Below, piece after piece: positions 12,182 through 26,700 of a DNA stretch of 64,000 bases. Every line of letters begins with the position of its first letter. Positions within the stretch are counted from its first letter, which is position 1. The notes below the pieces were generated by a model, which worked only from the letters and a program-made list of their open reading frames with translations, was not told the origin of the DNA and did no database searches. The stretch is from NCBI GenBank assembly GCA_001643675.2, contig LSRY02000019.1, forward strand, positions 754,001 through 818,000, in the 5' to 3' direction. The translations under genes were made by a program, and so were the position numbers. The stretch comes from Monocercomonoides exilis (taxonomy: Eukaryota > Preaxostyla > Oxymonadida > Polymastigidae).

Positions 12182-15100
12182 TCACTCCTCAAGAAAAGGC
12201 TCTTGTGAATCTGAAGGAATATCAATCTGTTTTGTGGTTGTTCCGTAATCATAAATATTGCTTGAGATAGCTGTGTTTTCCTCTTTTATCCTCATCCACC
12301 CCTGAAAGTCTGAATTTATCGAACTTAAAAGGCTCTTCTTTTCTTCGTATTCAGTAAGCAGCATCTTCTTCCTCCATCGTCTTCGCACAAAAAGCAATGC
12401 CACTGCAAACCCAACACCAACAACTACAGCAGAAACAGCAATTATAATTATCATCATCGTATCGTCAACCACACCAGAATTATTTCCTTCGCTCACACGT
12501 AATGGAACTGTTGTCAAATCTTTGTTGAATGCACTCTCAGTTGAAAACTTCAGCACAACATACACATCTGATCCATCAGCACGCTCCATTGCATCAAGAG
12601 GAAATATCGCAGAAACTGCATTCTCGTTGCCACTGTTCAATTTATCTGCCACTGCAATTTCTACCAATTCGTCTGTAAATTTTCCTGCATTTGTCTGATT
12701 TGCGAGCAGCACCATCAAAAGATTACAGTTCAAAAGGTATTTTCCCTTCAGAGTCACTTCATATCTCTCTCCACTTTTCGCACTTGAAACATTTACAGGG
12801 TGAGGTGTAAACAAACTCGACATCATATCAGAGGGGAAGCCAACAAGCGAGCAATTGTCGTTTTCAATCCAGAAATTGTCCGGAAATTCCTCGTTGATTT
12901 CTTCTTCCCTTTGTTCATTTTGGGTTCTGAGACCTGATTTTATGCTTCTGACTTTGTATTCTAAATTTGTTGAGCTTCCAGCACCTTTTAAAAGCTCAAT
13001 AGTACCTTTATCATCATTTTCCTGTGCTTCTCCGATTTTGCATTTAATATTGTGAGCAACGCTCGGAAATGCCTCTAATTCAATAGAGTTCCCTTTCATT
13101 GACCCAACGTCAATCGATAAATAGCTGTTTTCAGAGTAAATAGCTCCCTCAAGCTTTGTTCTGAACGTTGTATTGCGCACATATGCTAAGCTATCAACAA
13201 AACTCAAAAAAGAACTGCTCCAAAAACAAATGTCATTTGCATCGTCTTTCTGCATATTATCAGTTGAAGAAGACACATTCACATACAAAAAGCTGCAACC
13301 TGCTATTTCAACATAGCTACATCTATTTGTAGCCAAAAAGAAGCCTTTTCCAGAGACATGCGAATTGAAGGAGACGCTTGTGTTAACGAACTTAAGAGGA
13401 ACATGAAGAGGAATCGAAGACTTCTCATCGTGCGAGGAAGTGTTCAGATTTGAATGAGAAGAAGACAACGCCTGATTATGTGAAGATATGTTTGAGGAGA
13501 AGGATGTTGTTGTAAAAAGTGAAGTGGATTCTGTGAAGCGGTTATGTGCACTGATTTTAAAAAAACTCTTTTCCTTCGTTGAAAATAAAATCAGCGATTT
13601 TTGATCATTTACAGTTATGTTATTTAAGCTGCATTCATTCAACTGCACATTCACTTTGCTTTCGTCGACCAGCTCGAAACAGTCAATGAAAAAAGATTCG
13701 CTTCTAAATTGAACTTTATTAAGATTCATCAAAGTACATAAGAGCGTTCCAGCTTCAATTTTGAATATAGTAGGAATGATCATTAATTCATTTAAAGATG
13801 AAATGGTACAGCGTTCAATTTCAAATGTTCCTTCATCATCAATAAGAAAGAGACAGCTCACAGGCAAATTGGCAGTGATCTTGATGTTCGTGTTATTCAT
13901 TCTGCAATTTCCTTTGATAACCACATGAACATCCATTTGTTCATTACATTTGCAAAGTTTTGATTTTTGTTTAATTCCCTGCCTTTTATTTACTTCCTGT
14001 TCGCTTTTTTCAAATAACAGCCCAGCTCTATCTGCTTCTCCTTCCACAGAAAGTGAATTCCACATAACAGAATTGAATATTGAAGGCTCTCCTACAATAT
14101 GAAGTGTGAGATGCTCATCTTTGTCTTCTTCTCCAAAGATTTGCATCTTTCGAATGAAATCTGGAATGCTCTGATAGGAATTTTGAACTTTCTGTGAAAT
14201 TGACGATGTTGGAGATGTCAAATGTGTCATCGCATAATTCACTGTGCGACAAGGATCGTCTTCGCTTCCACAGAAAAAGATGTCCCAACCACTTTCCTGC
14301 TTTTCATAGCCATCGTTTATACACTGTGAAAAATTGCTAGATGAATGTGAAGAAAAAGTTGAAGTTTGCTCAGTTCTACAGTTCTTCGCTAAGCTATCAT
14401 ATCCGCTAACATAAATAATTGAATTTCGATATGCAGCAAACTCAAGATAATCAACTATTTCCCCATCTTCTTCACTTTCTGCTACGATAGAATTTTGCTC
14501 CCTCCAAAGTGGATGATGGAAATTGATCCCAAATTTCTTCGATTCGTCTTTGTTAATGATGCTTGTGCATCTGAAGAAGATGTCATTTCCAGTATTTGCC
14601 TTGTTTTCGAACAAGCAAACGTCCTGGAACACAAAAGGAAACGTTGACAAATCGAATTCCAAATAGATTGCACCTCCTTTCGTTTCCTTCTCATGAAGTT
14701 GTGTGTCAAGACCATCATTGCAAAAGGTGCAATTTTTGAATAATAGCTCGGAACTCTCTTCAGCTTCATCGTCTTCAGAAGCTGTTGAAGAATCTTTTCC
14801 GTCACGCTTTTTCCCGCTCCAGTAAATACATCCGCCATAAGGCTCAAAATTATCGGGACTCATTAACCCACTTAATGATGAGTTGTGCAATTCGAGCTTT
14901 TGTCGAGGACTTTCTCTGCTTCGAAGAAGTCGTCCTCCCAAAATTTCTTCTGCGTTTCCAGAAGATTTCTCTGAATCAGTCAGATCATTCATTTTGATGA
15001 ACGACAAATTCGATATCAAGATGGTCTGTCTGTTCATCTGATCCATCCATTCCGTATCTTGAGACTTATCTGGAGAAATAGAGATCATGTCGTGTTTAAT

Positions 15101-18100
15101 CTTCATATTTTCTATTGAAACGTCTTTCAACTGCAACAAATCTGCATCATATACAATGTTGAACAAAGCTGCAGTGATCAAAGTTTTATCGCCTTTGATG
15201 CTCAGATTATCGAAAGTCACATCTCCTCCTTCAATGTTAAAAAGCATATAGTCAATGGACTGTTCTTCTGTTATTGAAGAAAAGGAAATAATCATTTTTA
15301 TCCACAACGAAGCACCTCTGATAACAGTAATAGCATTCTTTGTGTTGTTTGTCATTGGATGCAACACAAGATTAACTCTTTCGAATTTTACACTTCCGTT
15401 TAACAAGATTACTTCTCTCCAGCTGCTGCTGTATTTAACGTTCACTTCCACTTTTCCTGCAATCCCTAGTTCGTTCGACGAGCAGATTTCTGCCTTCTCC
15501 AAAATAGTAGGCAGCGTCAGATATGCAAGATCAACAACAATCAACCTGCGAGGCTCGTCAAGATGAGCCCATCCATATGATAAAGAACGACACGGGAGAT
15601 TGAAAGTTCCACAGCGTGTAAAATCTACTCCACGAGACGACGAAACAAATATCGTTGAGTTGCTATAAACAGAAAGAAATTCCTTTATACTGATGCCTTT
15701 TTTATAATTCCCTATATCAAAGCCTCCAATTTGAGTTCCATCAACAGATTCGTCAACAAAGCTGAATATCCTTTGGATATTAATATCTGGTAAGAAGTAT
15801 GTAAAAATCCTCATATCTCGATATTTTTCGGCAGAATTATTGAAAAATGATAATTGGTCCAAAATTAATGATGCATCTTTCAAAATGCTAAATGACAATG
15901 CACCTCCGCTTTTAACAGCAGAACATGATTTAAACGAACTATTTGTAATTGCAAAGTATGCTCCATCATGCATTGAACATTCAGCAAAGCCACCAAACGG
16001 CGAAACAGTTGTTATCAAATTTGTAGTGATATTTCTAACAGCAACATAATTTGATTGATAAAATACTCCATTAAATAAAACAGAATATTCATGATGGGTG
16101 CTGATATTTTGAAAAACGCAATCGAGAATAGTTAGTTGTGTTGATACCAAAACACTAAGAATGGAACGAATTGTACCAGCTGGTATGCAACAAAAAAGAC
16201 TTCCAATAATTGTGAGAGACGCATCATTAGCCAAATGGAAAAAATAAAACCATTTAAATGTCGCTGGTGAAAATAACATTTCACGAGCAGCTGAATATCC
16301 TCCGATATTGTGAGATGGCTTGCTTTCACTGTCATACTTAAAGACAATGTGATCAAGAGAAATTGTTGAAGGGTTTTCATAATTTGCTGTGTGAAAAATA
16401 GAATTATATGGATACATCTCCATTTTCGGGCACAAAATAGTCAGATTCATCACTTTGAACGTGGTGTTTGAAAGAAGAAAAACTGTACCAAAAAATGCAG
16501 TAAAATTATAGGTTCCAATGGAAATTACTCCACCGTTGTTTCCATCAATCTCTAAATCTATTCCATCAATTATGCAACTTGCATCTTCAAACGTTTTCGC
16601 ATCCGAATCAATTGAGAATTTAACATCTTCGCTCTTTGCAATACGAGTTAAAGCTTGAAAAATATTCCGACATGTCAGTTTCGTTGAAGAGCCACACGCA
16701 GCATTGTACTTTGCAGTGGAATCTAATTCAATAACGCGCTGAGCTATTTCAAGTGACTTTGACAGAAAAAATATTTCATCAGGTTTGCTCCGTTTCATCT
16801 GAACGACAGCTCCTTCTTTCAGCTTGGACGTTTTGCACAGAGAAAAGAGCTTGAGTCCATCATCATAATCCGCTTCACTCACAACAAAAGCATCATGCCC
16901 ATATTTATCTGCAGTATTTACTGCGAAATAGCTCATATATATGCAATAAAAATCTTGGTTACATAATCGTCTATCACAGCTCAAAAATATTGCATCTGCA
17001 ACAACTACGTAAATTGCTCCTCCATAATTAGCCTTGCAGCTGGAAAAATCACACTCAGAAACAAGGGCCTGATCTTCAACATCCTTCAGATAAAGTCCTC
17101 CCCCACTTCTTTTTGATGCACATCCCGTAAACACACTTTGCACGCAAACTGGCTCTACTTCTTCGAAGAATTCTTCTGGATCGGAATTCCACTCTGTTTG
17201 CATTTTCATATCATTTCCTTCATGTGGAAAGTTGTTTCTTTCACGAATTTGTGAGTAATTATTTTGATGCCATATTGTGTGATTTCCGCAAAAGTTAGTT
17301 TTTCTTTCAGGTATCTGTGATAATTTGCGCTCGAATACGACACATGCATCAGCATTCGAACTGCAATCGAAAAACAGGCATTTCCTGATTGCTGGAGAAC
17401 GAATGCTGATCACATGAACAGCTCCAGCAGCTGTCTCAACATTTTTATTTTCATTTTCACAGATAATATCTTGGAAAGAAGAGTTTTCAAGTGTCACAGC
17501 CACATTTCCTTTCACAAAGATAGCTCCTCCAGACCCAATTTTGTTCTTGCAACTTTCAAAGCTGCTCCTCTTCACAGTTAGTGTAACAAGCGCTTCATCT
17601 TGTGTGTTAACAAAGATGCATTGGCCAGATTCAAAACCTAAAATTCTCTTCCAAATACATAAATCAAAGGTAAATTCTTTATCAACCGAAGGATCCAGTA
17701 CGACTCTTTTGAGAGTTTCGTTTGTGTAGTGCTTATTTTCCCATCGAGAGCAAGAGATGTGTGTTGTGTTAAAATTATCCAACGAGCGCGCATCAGCAGA
17801 GATCGAAGGAATTAGCACGCCATCATACACGCCGTACACATGATTGAAAGCAGAATTTGAAATTGTTATAGAGCAAGAGTTTGGATTTTGTTCTTGCATG
17901 CTCGCATTTTGCTTTGCACTGATATTGAAAAAAGTAGAATCAAGAAGCTCCAATGTTGATTCAATTACAGATGAAGCAAAAAATGTGGTCGATATTAAAA
18001 CAGATGAAAATGATGAAGATGACACAGTAACTGAAACAGAAGGATTCCAAATAGGAGAATCACTTTTCATGAACACAAACGAATTCATTTCCATCGAATC

Positions 18101-18583
18101 TATCCGCGATAAAACTGAAATGTTCTTGAGCTGTAAAACGCTTCCTGTTTTGGCAAATGAGCAGCCTAATTGTTGTTCTCTCGAAAAAACAATGCAACTA
18201 ACAACAGAAACATTCGAAAAGCCATCTTGCAAAATCGTGGAATCCCCGTAGCTGGAAATAATACATTCTCTTTCGGTCAAAATCGTTGAGTTTGAAATTC
18301 TCATTTTCGTAAGCAAACAGCTCATTTCATTCATGACTTGTTTATTCCAAATTTTTGAAAGTTTTCCTTTCGCAGATGGGTCATTGCAACTATTTTCCAT
18401 GTAAAATGCTCGACGTTTTCTGTTTCTATCGGAAATTAGCACTGCAGTTTGGCCCGAAGCATCAGTGAAGCAATTTGGATCATTTTCAATTACGAAAGAT
18501 TTATAATCTGATTTACACGAAGACCCTCCTTGAAAAAAAATACTTTCAATTACATAATTAATAAGCAAACATAAAATAAACAT
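12182..18583 (-). CDS. Giant type I surface protein with beta-helix-like modules
   Basis: A 2133-residue single-exon gene (ATG 18583, TGA 12184-12182), uninterrupted although its neighbours average several introns. A hydrophobic start (FILCLLINYVIESIFF) looks like a signal peptide. The long ectodomain is rich in Ser, Asn and N-x-S/T sites and has the texture of right-handed parallel beta-helix proteins: repeated short GG(A/G)hhhh turns such as GGAIFV (about 354), GGGLYL (about 492), GGAIYV (about 521) and GGALSF (about 893) among Asn/Ser/Cys ladders. Two copies of an IhVS...CG...PCRS/T...hhHL module occur near residues 980-1020 and 1410-1450. One transmembrane helix at about 2043-2066 is followed by RRRWRKK and a 60-residue cytosolic tail with Tyr motifs (NIYDYG). 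Likely a cell-surface adhesin or receptor; ligand unknown. A related fragment lies at 47.9-48.8 kb. The beta-helix call rests on pattern, not on a search. Confidence 0.85.
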   Translation of the reverse strand: MFILCLLINYVIESIFFQGGSSCKSDYKSFVIENDPNCFTDASGQTAVLISDRNRKRRAFYMENSCNDPSAKGKLSKIWNKQVMNEMSCLLTKMRISNSTILTERECIISSYGDSTILQDGFSNVSVVSCIVFSREQQLGCSFAKTGSVLQLKNISVLSRIDSMEMNSFVFMKSDSPIWNPSVSVTVSSSSFSSVLISTTFFASSVIESTLELLDSTFFNISAKQNASMQEQNPNSCSITISNSAFNHVYGVYDGVLIPSISADARSLDNFNTTHISCSRWENKHYTNETLKRVVLDPSVDKEFTFDLCIWKRILGFESGQCIFVNTQDEALVTLTVKRSSFESCKNKIGSGGAIFVKGNVAVTLENSSFQDIICENENKNVETAAGAVHVISIRSPAIRKCLFFDCSSNADACVVFERKLSQIPERKTNFCGNHTIWHQNNYSQIRERNNFPHEGNDMKMQTEWNSDPEEFFEEVEPVCVQSVFTGCASKRSGGGLYLKDVEDQALVSECDFSSCKANYGGAIYVVVADAIFLSCDRRLCNQDFYCIYMSYFAVNTADKYGHDAFVVSEADYDDGLKLFSLCKTSKLKEGAVVQMKRSKPDEIFFLSKSLEIAQRVIELDSTAKYNAACGSSTKLTCRNIFQALTRIAKSEDVKFSIDSDAKTFEDASCIIDGIDLEIDGNNGGVISIGTYNFTAFFGTVFLLSNTTFKVMNLTILCPKMEMYPYNSIFHTANYENPSTISLDHIVFKYDSESKPSHNIGGYSAAREMLFSPATFKWFYFFHLANDASLTIIGSLFCCIPAGTIRSILSVLVSTQLTILDCVFQNISTHHEYSVLFNGVFYQSNYVAVRNITTNLITTVSPFGGFAECSMHDGAYFAITNSSFKSCSAVKSGGALSFSILKDASLILDQLSFFNNSAEKYRDMRIFTYFLPDINIQRIFSFVDESVDGTQIGGFDIGNYKKGISIKEFLSVYSNSTIFVSSSRGVDFTRCGTFNLPCRSLSYGWAHLDEPRRLIVVDLAYLTLPTILEKAEICSSNELGIAGKVEVNVKYSSSWREVILLNGSVKFERVNLVLHPMTNNTKNAITVIRGASLWIKMIISFSSITEEQSIDYMLFNIEGGDVTFDNLSIKGDKTLITAALFNIVYDADLLQLKDVSIENMKIKHDMISISPDKSQDTEWMDQMNRQTILISNLSFIKMNDLTDSEKSSGNAEEILGGRLLRSRESPRQKLELHNSSLSGLMSPDNFEPYGGCIYWSGKKRDGKDSSTASEDDEAEESSELLFKNCTFCNDGLDTQLHEKETKGGAIYLEFDLSTFPFVFQDVCLFENKANTGNDIFFRCTSIINKDESKKFGINFHHPLWREQNSIVAESEEDGEIVDYLEFAAYRNSIIYVSGYDSLAKNCRTEQTSTFSSHSSSNFSQCINDGYEKQESGWDIFFCGSEDDPCRTVNYAMTHLTSPTSSISQKVQNSYQSIPDFIRKMQIFGEEDKDEHLTLHIVGEPSIFNSVMWNSLSVEGEADRAGLLFEKSEQEVNKRQGIKQKSKLCKCNEQMDVHVVIKGNCRMNNTNIKITANLPVSCLFLIDDEGTFEIERCTISSLNELMIIPTIFKIEAGTLLCTLMNLNKVQFRSESFFIDCFELVDESKVNVQLNECSLNNITVNDQKSLILFSTKEKSFFKISAHNRFTESTSLFTTTSFSSNISSHNQALSSSHSNLNTSSHDEKSSIPLHVPLKFVNTSVSFNSHVSGKGFFLATNRCSYVEIAGCSFLYVNVSSSTDNMQKDDANDICFWSSSFLSFVDSLAYVRNTTFRTKLEGAIYSENSYLSIDVGSMKGNSIELEAFPSVAHNIKCKIGEAQENDDKGTIELLKGAGSSTNLEYKVRSIKSGLRTQNEQREEEINEEFPDNFWIENDNCSLVGFPSDMMSSLFTPHPVNVSSAKSGERYEVTLKGKYLLNCNLLMVLLANQTNAGKFTDELVEIAVADKLNSGNENAVSAIFPLDAMERADGSDVYVVLKFSTESAFNKDLTTVPLRVSEGNNSGVVDDTMMIIIIAVSAVVVGVGFAVALLFVRRRWRKKMLLTEYEEKKSLLSSINSDFQGWMRIKEENTAISSNIYDYGTTTKQIDIPSDSQEPFLEE

Positions 18584-18981
18584 TTAACATGTATCAAATA
18601 AATTAACCAAGTAACAAAATCTGCAAAAAATATTTTTTAATTTTGGGCATTGTTTAAAATCTTTTTTGTTTGAAATATGATTTTCTTTTTTTTTAATGAA
18701 ACAAACTGAAAGAAGCATTTATTATTGTGAAAAAACACATTTCCTTATCTATTTGTTTTATTCAAACAGTCTGAAAGAAATTTATCACATTTTTAATGAA
18801 AATTTTTTGATAAATCAATTTCAATCTTCAATGTTTTATCTCCACTTTTGAAGAAGTGCAAAAAATAAACCATGTTTTCTTATAAAAAACATTAGCGTTG
18901 ATTTTTGCAACTTCTTTTTGTTATGCTTGCACCCCACAAAAATAAAAAGTGAATTGTTTGTTAAAAAAGAAAATAAATTTT
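18584..18981. other. AT-rich intergenic spacer
   Basis: About 400 bp between the start of the surface protein gene and the stop of NTF2, both on the minus strand. It should contain the promoter of the surface protein gene. No specific motif recognised. Confidence 0.5.
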
Positions 18982-19545
18982 TTATGCGATTCTTGTACGG
19001 AAGAATTGATTAGCAACATAAAAGTTGGTTCCATTTGGAACTAAATGGAAGTATTCCGCGAACAGTGTTGATGCTGTAGTACCAGCAACCTAAATTATCA
19101 TTAAAAAGTGAAAAAATAATCTTTTCAGCATAAATTAACAACAAGCCTGAACTTCCCCAATGACCATCGCATGGAAACAATTTGGACCAGGACTTGGCTG
19201 AATTGAAAAATGCTTTGGGGTGTGTTTCATTTGTGGAAGTCCTTTCAATTGAGTAAGAATTGCAGCTCCAACAAACTCTTTTCCTTCCATTGTCATAATT
19301 GAAGTCGGTTGCTAAACGCAATCAAAAACGCAATCACATAAATTTATAATCAAATGTATATTTATTTAAAAACGTAAACATAATCAAGCGAATCACAATT
19401 GAATAAAAAACTAAAAATATATTGTTCAGACATATAATGTGTTAAGACCCTCACGATTCGTATCGAGAAGAGTGTAGTATCTTTGTAATGTTTCGGTTGC
19501 AAGTTGTTGTACAGATGAAGATGCTGCTTGAGGAGTTGCTGCCAT
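18982..19545 (-). CDS. Nuclear transport factor 2
   Basis: NTF2 carries Ran-GDP into the nucleus through the nuclear pore. Three exons (19545-19432, 19311-19147, 19089-18982) give 128 residues, the family length, ending TAA. Exon 1 has the LATETLQRYYTLLDTNREGL helix, exon 2 TMEGKEFVGAAIL and the basic/aromatic sheet ending NCFHAMVIGEV, exon 3 the closing strands LFAEYFHLVPN and FYVANQFFRTR. Intron 1 starts GTCTGA. Intron 2 (57 nt) most simply starts GCTTGT after CAG; an alternative GTTCAG donor three bases upstream would remove one residue but fits the local donor pattern less well. The ATG at 19545 is the first in frame and gives the usual N-terminus. The gene follows PNO1 on the same strand, 172 bp downstream. 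Confidence 0.9.
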
Positions 19546-19717
19546 TGACAAAAATGTTTATGCTGATCAAACCTTATTTTAGTACTTGAGGATTGCTTGC
19601 ATAAAAATAAAGTTATAATTAATCAATATTTATTAAAATTTTACAATAGTAAATTGCATTTTAACGAAATGAAATGCATTTACATTTTTTTTTGAAATGT
19701 AAAATATGAAATAAGCA

Positions 19718-20680
19718 TTAGAAATGCTCAGCTGCTCTATGCTGAACAGTTCTAAGATGTCCATAAACTTTTCCAGGCGGAGAACCTTTTGAAATTAGAG
19801 TTACAATGATAAATTGAAAAAAAAAATTGAAAAATCAATAATATTAATTTAATTATTTTAAAAAAATACGAATAGAGGCACAAACCAAGAATCAGGGAAC
19901 ATACAGCGTCTTTTGCAAGAGCAATATTTGCATATGAGCCAAGTATATGAACTTTGCTGTCATATTCAATATAAATAAAAGCACTTTAAAAATTGAACAA
20001 ATACAAACTTGTCAGCAAGAACAATTCTAGTCTTTGTAGAATTCTCGATTGCAAATTTCATAGAACCATCTTTTCCAGCAATTCTCCCAATACCTCGTGA
20101 TAGATGATCACCTTGAAGGGATTTTACTGTTTGATTGTTTATAGTTAAAAAGAGCTAAATAAACAATTTTCAAAAAATAAATATGTATAAACCATCTTGT
20201 ATTTCAAAGGTGTCAAGGAAAAGATCATCAAGCTGTATGAGGGCAACAGCATCCTGAATAAACAATTAGATAAAAAGACATATGAAAAATAAAGAAATAC
20301 TCAAACTCTCTGTTCAAATCCAAGCATGAACGCTGTCAAATAATCTACAGCCTAATGAGTTGAATTTTACAAATATTAAAAAAATTTATGAAAACAACAA
20401 ATCAAACCTTTTGAAGAGCAGATGTTTCTGCTGAAGGTCCAGGTCGGAGATGTATGATATTTCGTACATCATCGAATTTGAATTGAAGTTTAAGGTGCTC
20501 CACAATAGGCTTTACAATCGCGACGAAGTTTTCTTGAAATGGAGTAAGTCTGTTCCTTGGAACATAGATTGTTCTTTCTTGAACAAATCCTGTAGCTTGC
20601 GGTGCAGAAAGCGCATCAAATTGTGGTATTGGTGTAGGAACGACGGAACTTGTTGATGGTTCCTCTATGTCCATGGACAT
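19718..20680 (-). CDS. PNO1/Dim2 ribosome-assembly KH protein
   Basis: PNO1 (partner of NOB1) binds the 3' end of 18S pre-rRNA and helps mature the small ribosomal subunit in nucleolus and cytoplasm. Six exons (20680-20408, 20351-20307, 20253-20193, 20126-20009, 19956-19886, 19785-19718) join in phase to 211 residues ending TAA. Family landmarks, recalled from human and yeast proteins, are all present: RNRLTPFQENF and PIVEHLKLQ, LGFEQRDAVALIQLDDL, FEIQDVKSLQGDHLSR, the KH loop GRIAGKDG, TRIVLADNKVHILGS and the terminal SPPGKVYGHLRTVQ. The five introns are 43-100 nt, with donors GTTTGA, GTTTGA, GTTTAT, GTTTGT and GTTTGT. All six exon joins are needed to restore the family sequence, so this gene is a good calibration of splice rules for the window. 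Confidence 0.93.
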
Positions 20681-20785
20681 GCTTAAAACAATAAAACAAT
20701 AATAAGATTTATTTTACTATGGGCGAATGAAACTGTTTAATGAAGGGAGAGATCTGTTCATTTTCTGATTTATTTGTTCAGAGTA
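20681..20785. promoter_or_regulatory. Bidirectional promoter region PNO1 / phosphoglucomutase
   Basis: Only 105 bp separate the divergent start codons of PNO1 (minus) and phosphoglucomutase (plus), so both promoters must fit or overlap here. I cannot identify a TATA box or initiator with confidence. Confidence 0.5.
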
Positions 20786-23105
<2,320 letters not shown>

Positions 23106-23767
23106 TTTGATATAATCCAAAGCAACTTATGTTTAGGCAGCTTTTCTAAATGCGTTCAGATTGGTGCTTGCAATATATTAGAAAAATAGAAAAGAGTCCA
23201 AACAATAACCATGTTTTTATAAGTATTTCTTTTTATGAATAACATTTTTGATAATATTGTTTTTTGTTTTTGAAAAATTATGTTTTTCCCATTCTTGTTC
23301 ATTGACTTGAGCCCTTCTTTTATTGAAAACATTCATCACCGTTGATGCCAATTCGATGTAAATAGTTATTTTTTAATCGAACATTTGGCGTATTTCATTA
23401 TTCATATGGTTCTATAGCAAAGATTGTTCTTTATTTTTAAAAAATCTAAACATTTTGAAGGTGATATGAAAAATAAAAAATTGAGCAAACAAACAATAAT
23501 CTCCAAAAACAATAAGGCAACATAAATGGATTCATTGGAAACAATATATTAAGCGAACTAAATGAAATGAAATAATTGTGAAACAAGATTCGTATCAATT
23601 TGAATGGAGAAAATTTTAGTGATAAATATGGAAAATGAAAAAATAATCAACGACTACTGAAAAAAAATAAACCAGAATCGTAAAAACAAAAAACTTAGAA
23701 AAAAAAAGTTAAAGAGAAGAAGAAGAAAAGATTAATAATTTAACAGCAAGCGATTCTAAAACAGTTC
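23106..23767. other. Convergent intergenic spacer
   Basis: About 660 bp between the 3' ends of phosphoglucomutase (plus) and the ERMP1-like gene (minus). AT-rich, with no coding signal recognised. It should hold both 3' UTRs and polyadenylation sites. Confidence 0.5.
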
Positions 23768-26700
23768 TCAAATAGAAAGATTGTACTTTTCTCTGATGAT
23801 TGATGGACCAACAGTCGAAGTGTGCTTATGAGATGAAGTGCACCACCGAGGAAGATACGACAAGATTACTCTGTGAAACTCAGTTCGCCCAGAATACGAC
23901 ACAAACATTTCGATAAATACAGGAAGCTTAGTCAAAGGAACATATTCCTCACGAAGATATGCGGGAGATGCGGAAATATCAAATTCAATGCTGTTGAAAT
24001 GGATAAGAAATAAGCAAGATGAAAATTAAAAAGAATGAGAATAAAGAAAATGGCAACAAAAAAATTGAAATCGAAAGTTAATAATTTTTAAGTTTAATAT
24101 TGTTATTCACATACATTGCATCATCAAGTGATCCAACAAATATTATGTTTTGTGTCATTTTCCCATTTTTGTCCACTTTCGCAGTGAAAGACTGTGTTTT
24201 CGCATTGACAGTCACAGACACAGTCATTCCATCTATGTAATTTGCATATTCCTTTCCGAACTGAAACAGCAATGCAACCTCACTCGGATTCAATGGGCTG
24301 GTCGCTGTGAATGCAGTGCTGGTTGAGAAGACAAACTGGGCGCCTTTCAGATGCTGCGAGGTGCTGTTGATGGGAATTGCGTGTGATTCGGTGATGGCAG
24401 GGACGGACACGCTCATTCCTTTGAAGGCATCGTCCTGATGATCAACCGAAAGAGACACCAGCGGAGTAAATCCTGAATTGCGGATGATATTATAAATAAA
24501 TAAATAAATAAATAAAAATATTAATCAAAGATAAAAAAAAGATTAGTACAATTGAGCAGAATAATTGAAAAGTTAAATCAAAAATTGTATGAGAGAAAAA
24601 AAATATGCAAATAGACAATAATTTCACTCAACAAATATAGGTCAATTGGAAGCATACCATCACCAACAGTAAGAGTCTTGTCAGTTGTCAATGTTCTGTC
24701 GAATCCCAACTTCCTCATCTCTTCCTCCAGCTGTTTTCTGTGCCTGTCATTGCCTCCAGCTGTTGAAAACCCGCCGTCAGCAAAAGTGACTGGGAACGGA
24801 GAAAGAAGAACACGCTTAGCAGATGAGTTGCTGTTCAATGCTCCGATGATGTCATTAGGCGATGGAGTGGAGTTTGGAATGGCTGAAAAGTCAGCCTGCA
24901 CAACCTCCTGTGTGATGACAGGGAGTGGAGAAGTGGGTGTGAAAGGAGGGAGGAAGAACGAGATGATCAGCAGCAGAACTGCCAGGCACAGCACACAAAG
25001 TGCTGCAATGGCATGTAGCCGCACAGCTCTTGCATGGGAGAGAAGATACAGGAACCCAATGGACATTGCCAATGATATCTGAATTGTTAAAATAAAAGAG
25101 GAAAAAAGAATTAAAGAATCAAAGAAAGAAATAATAAATGGATGAAAGTTAATTTTGCAATCAAATAACACGAGTTTAATTTATTTAAAAAGAAGTCAGA
25201 ATAAAAGAACATACAATCATTCCAATCCACACATCGCCCATTGGCCACACAACAGATAGAGGGAAAAATGACTGCCAGAAGTGATAAACAGGCGAAAACA
25301 AGAACCACGACGACACAAGAATTCCGATGCACAGCAGAGTAAATCTGGCAAAGTTGAATACGACGTCTGTGATCTCCAGTTTTGTCTGCTTGGCGTTCTT
25401 TTCTTCAGCAAGCAGCCTCGAAAACTCGCTTGCGACTTGCTCTTCAGAGCGGGGGCCAGGTGCGATTGGTGTAAGGTTGGCGAGTGGATGAGTGGTTGGC
25501 TGGTATGAGGGATAGGATGAAGGAGGCACTGGAACATCAACAGCTGCCTGGCTGTAATAGTCTGTGGCTGGCTGAGGCATCTCCTGGGGAAGATAGCTGG
25601 ATTCAGGTGAATATGAAGAGGAAGAAGAAGAGGATGCTGATGGAACAGAAGTCTCCACCGCATTCGGACTTGTTGGTGATGTTGTTGTGAACAGAAGTGA
25701 TGAAGCAGTCGCTGCGTGGTGCACACCCGACACGAATGGATCCCACGAAAGAGGTGGAACAGGAGCTGAGACATTTGATGATGATGACGAAGACTTCATC
25801 TTTTCTGGTGCGATGGCAGAACGAGTAGGAGAGACAGGCTCGCAATATTGTGGCTTTTGTGTGTGTCTGCTGTGATGATGGCTGCCATATCTCTCTTCAG
25901 CACGTACTCCAAATTGAGGTTCATGAGAACGGTGATGATGATGACGATGATGGCGATGGTGATGATTTCCACTCGGATTAGGATAATTATCAGTGTAGTT
26001 GTAATAGTTCGTGCCTGGCTGTGCAGATGATGGAATAATCGACTGAGTTGCGTGGTGCGATGGACGAGGTGTTGTCATGCTGCTGTTGTGTGGTTTGTGT
26101 GAATAGTCGTCGTCTTGAATGAATGTCTGCCTCTTCTTGTAGATCTTTCCTCGCCTTCTGAACAAAGGATTGCCTTGTTTGCCCTCATCTTCGGGCTCCT
26201 CTTCTCTCATCTGCCTTCCCTTCTGCATCACCATCTTCTCCAGCATCGCTGGCGTGTTCTGCCCTCCTTTCTCCATCTGCTTCAGCGCCTTCTTCTTCAG
26301 TGGCACTTCTGTCCACGGCGCAATAGTTCCATCGCCTCTCTCTCCTCCACTGCCTTCCATTCCGAGCATCTTCCCACCCCCTATCCACTCCGTTCGCATT
26401 GCCCTTCTCTCCAGCTCCATTTCCAGCTCCTGAATCTCCCTCTCCTTTTTCTTGTCCTTCGCTGATGATTTCTTCTTCTCCAGATGCACTTTTGGCCCAC
26501 GTGAGTGTGTCACATATGCCAATACCTGTCCTGGTGGAAGAGGCGGAAGCAGATCTTCAACAGAAGACGAGATGCCACTTGGTGGAACGGCAGGCGATGC
26601 TTCCACGTCTGTCAGCTTGCGCTGCTTTGTTGGAGTGGAATAAGAAGAAGACGAAAGAGGAGGCACAGGTGGCATGTGGTATGCGACAGAAGAGCATCTG

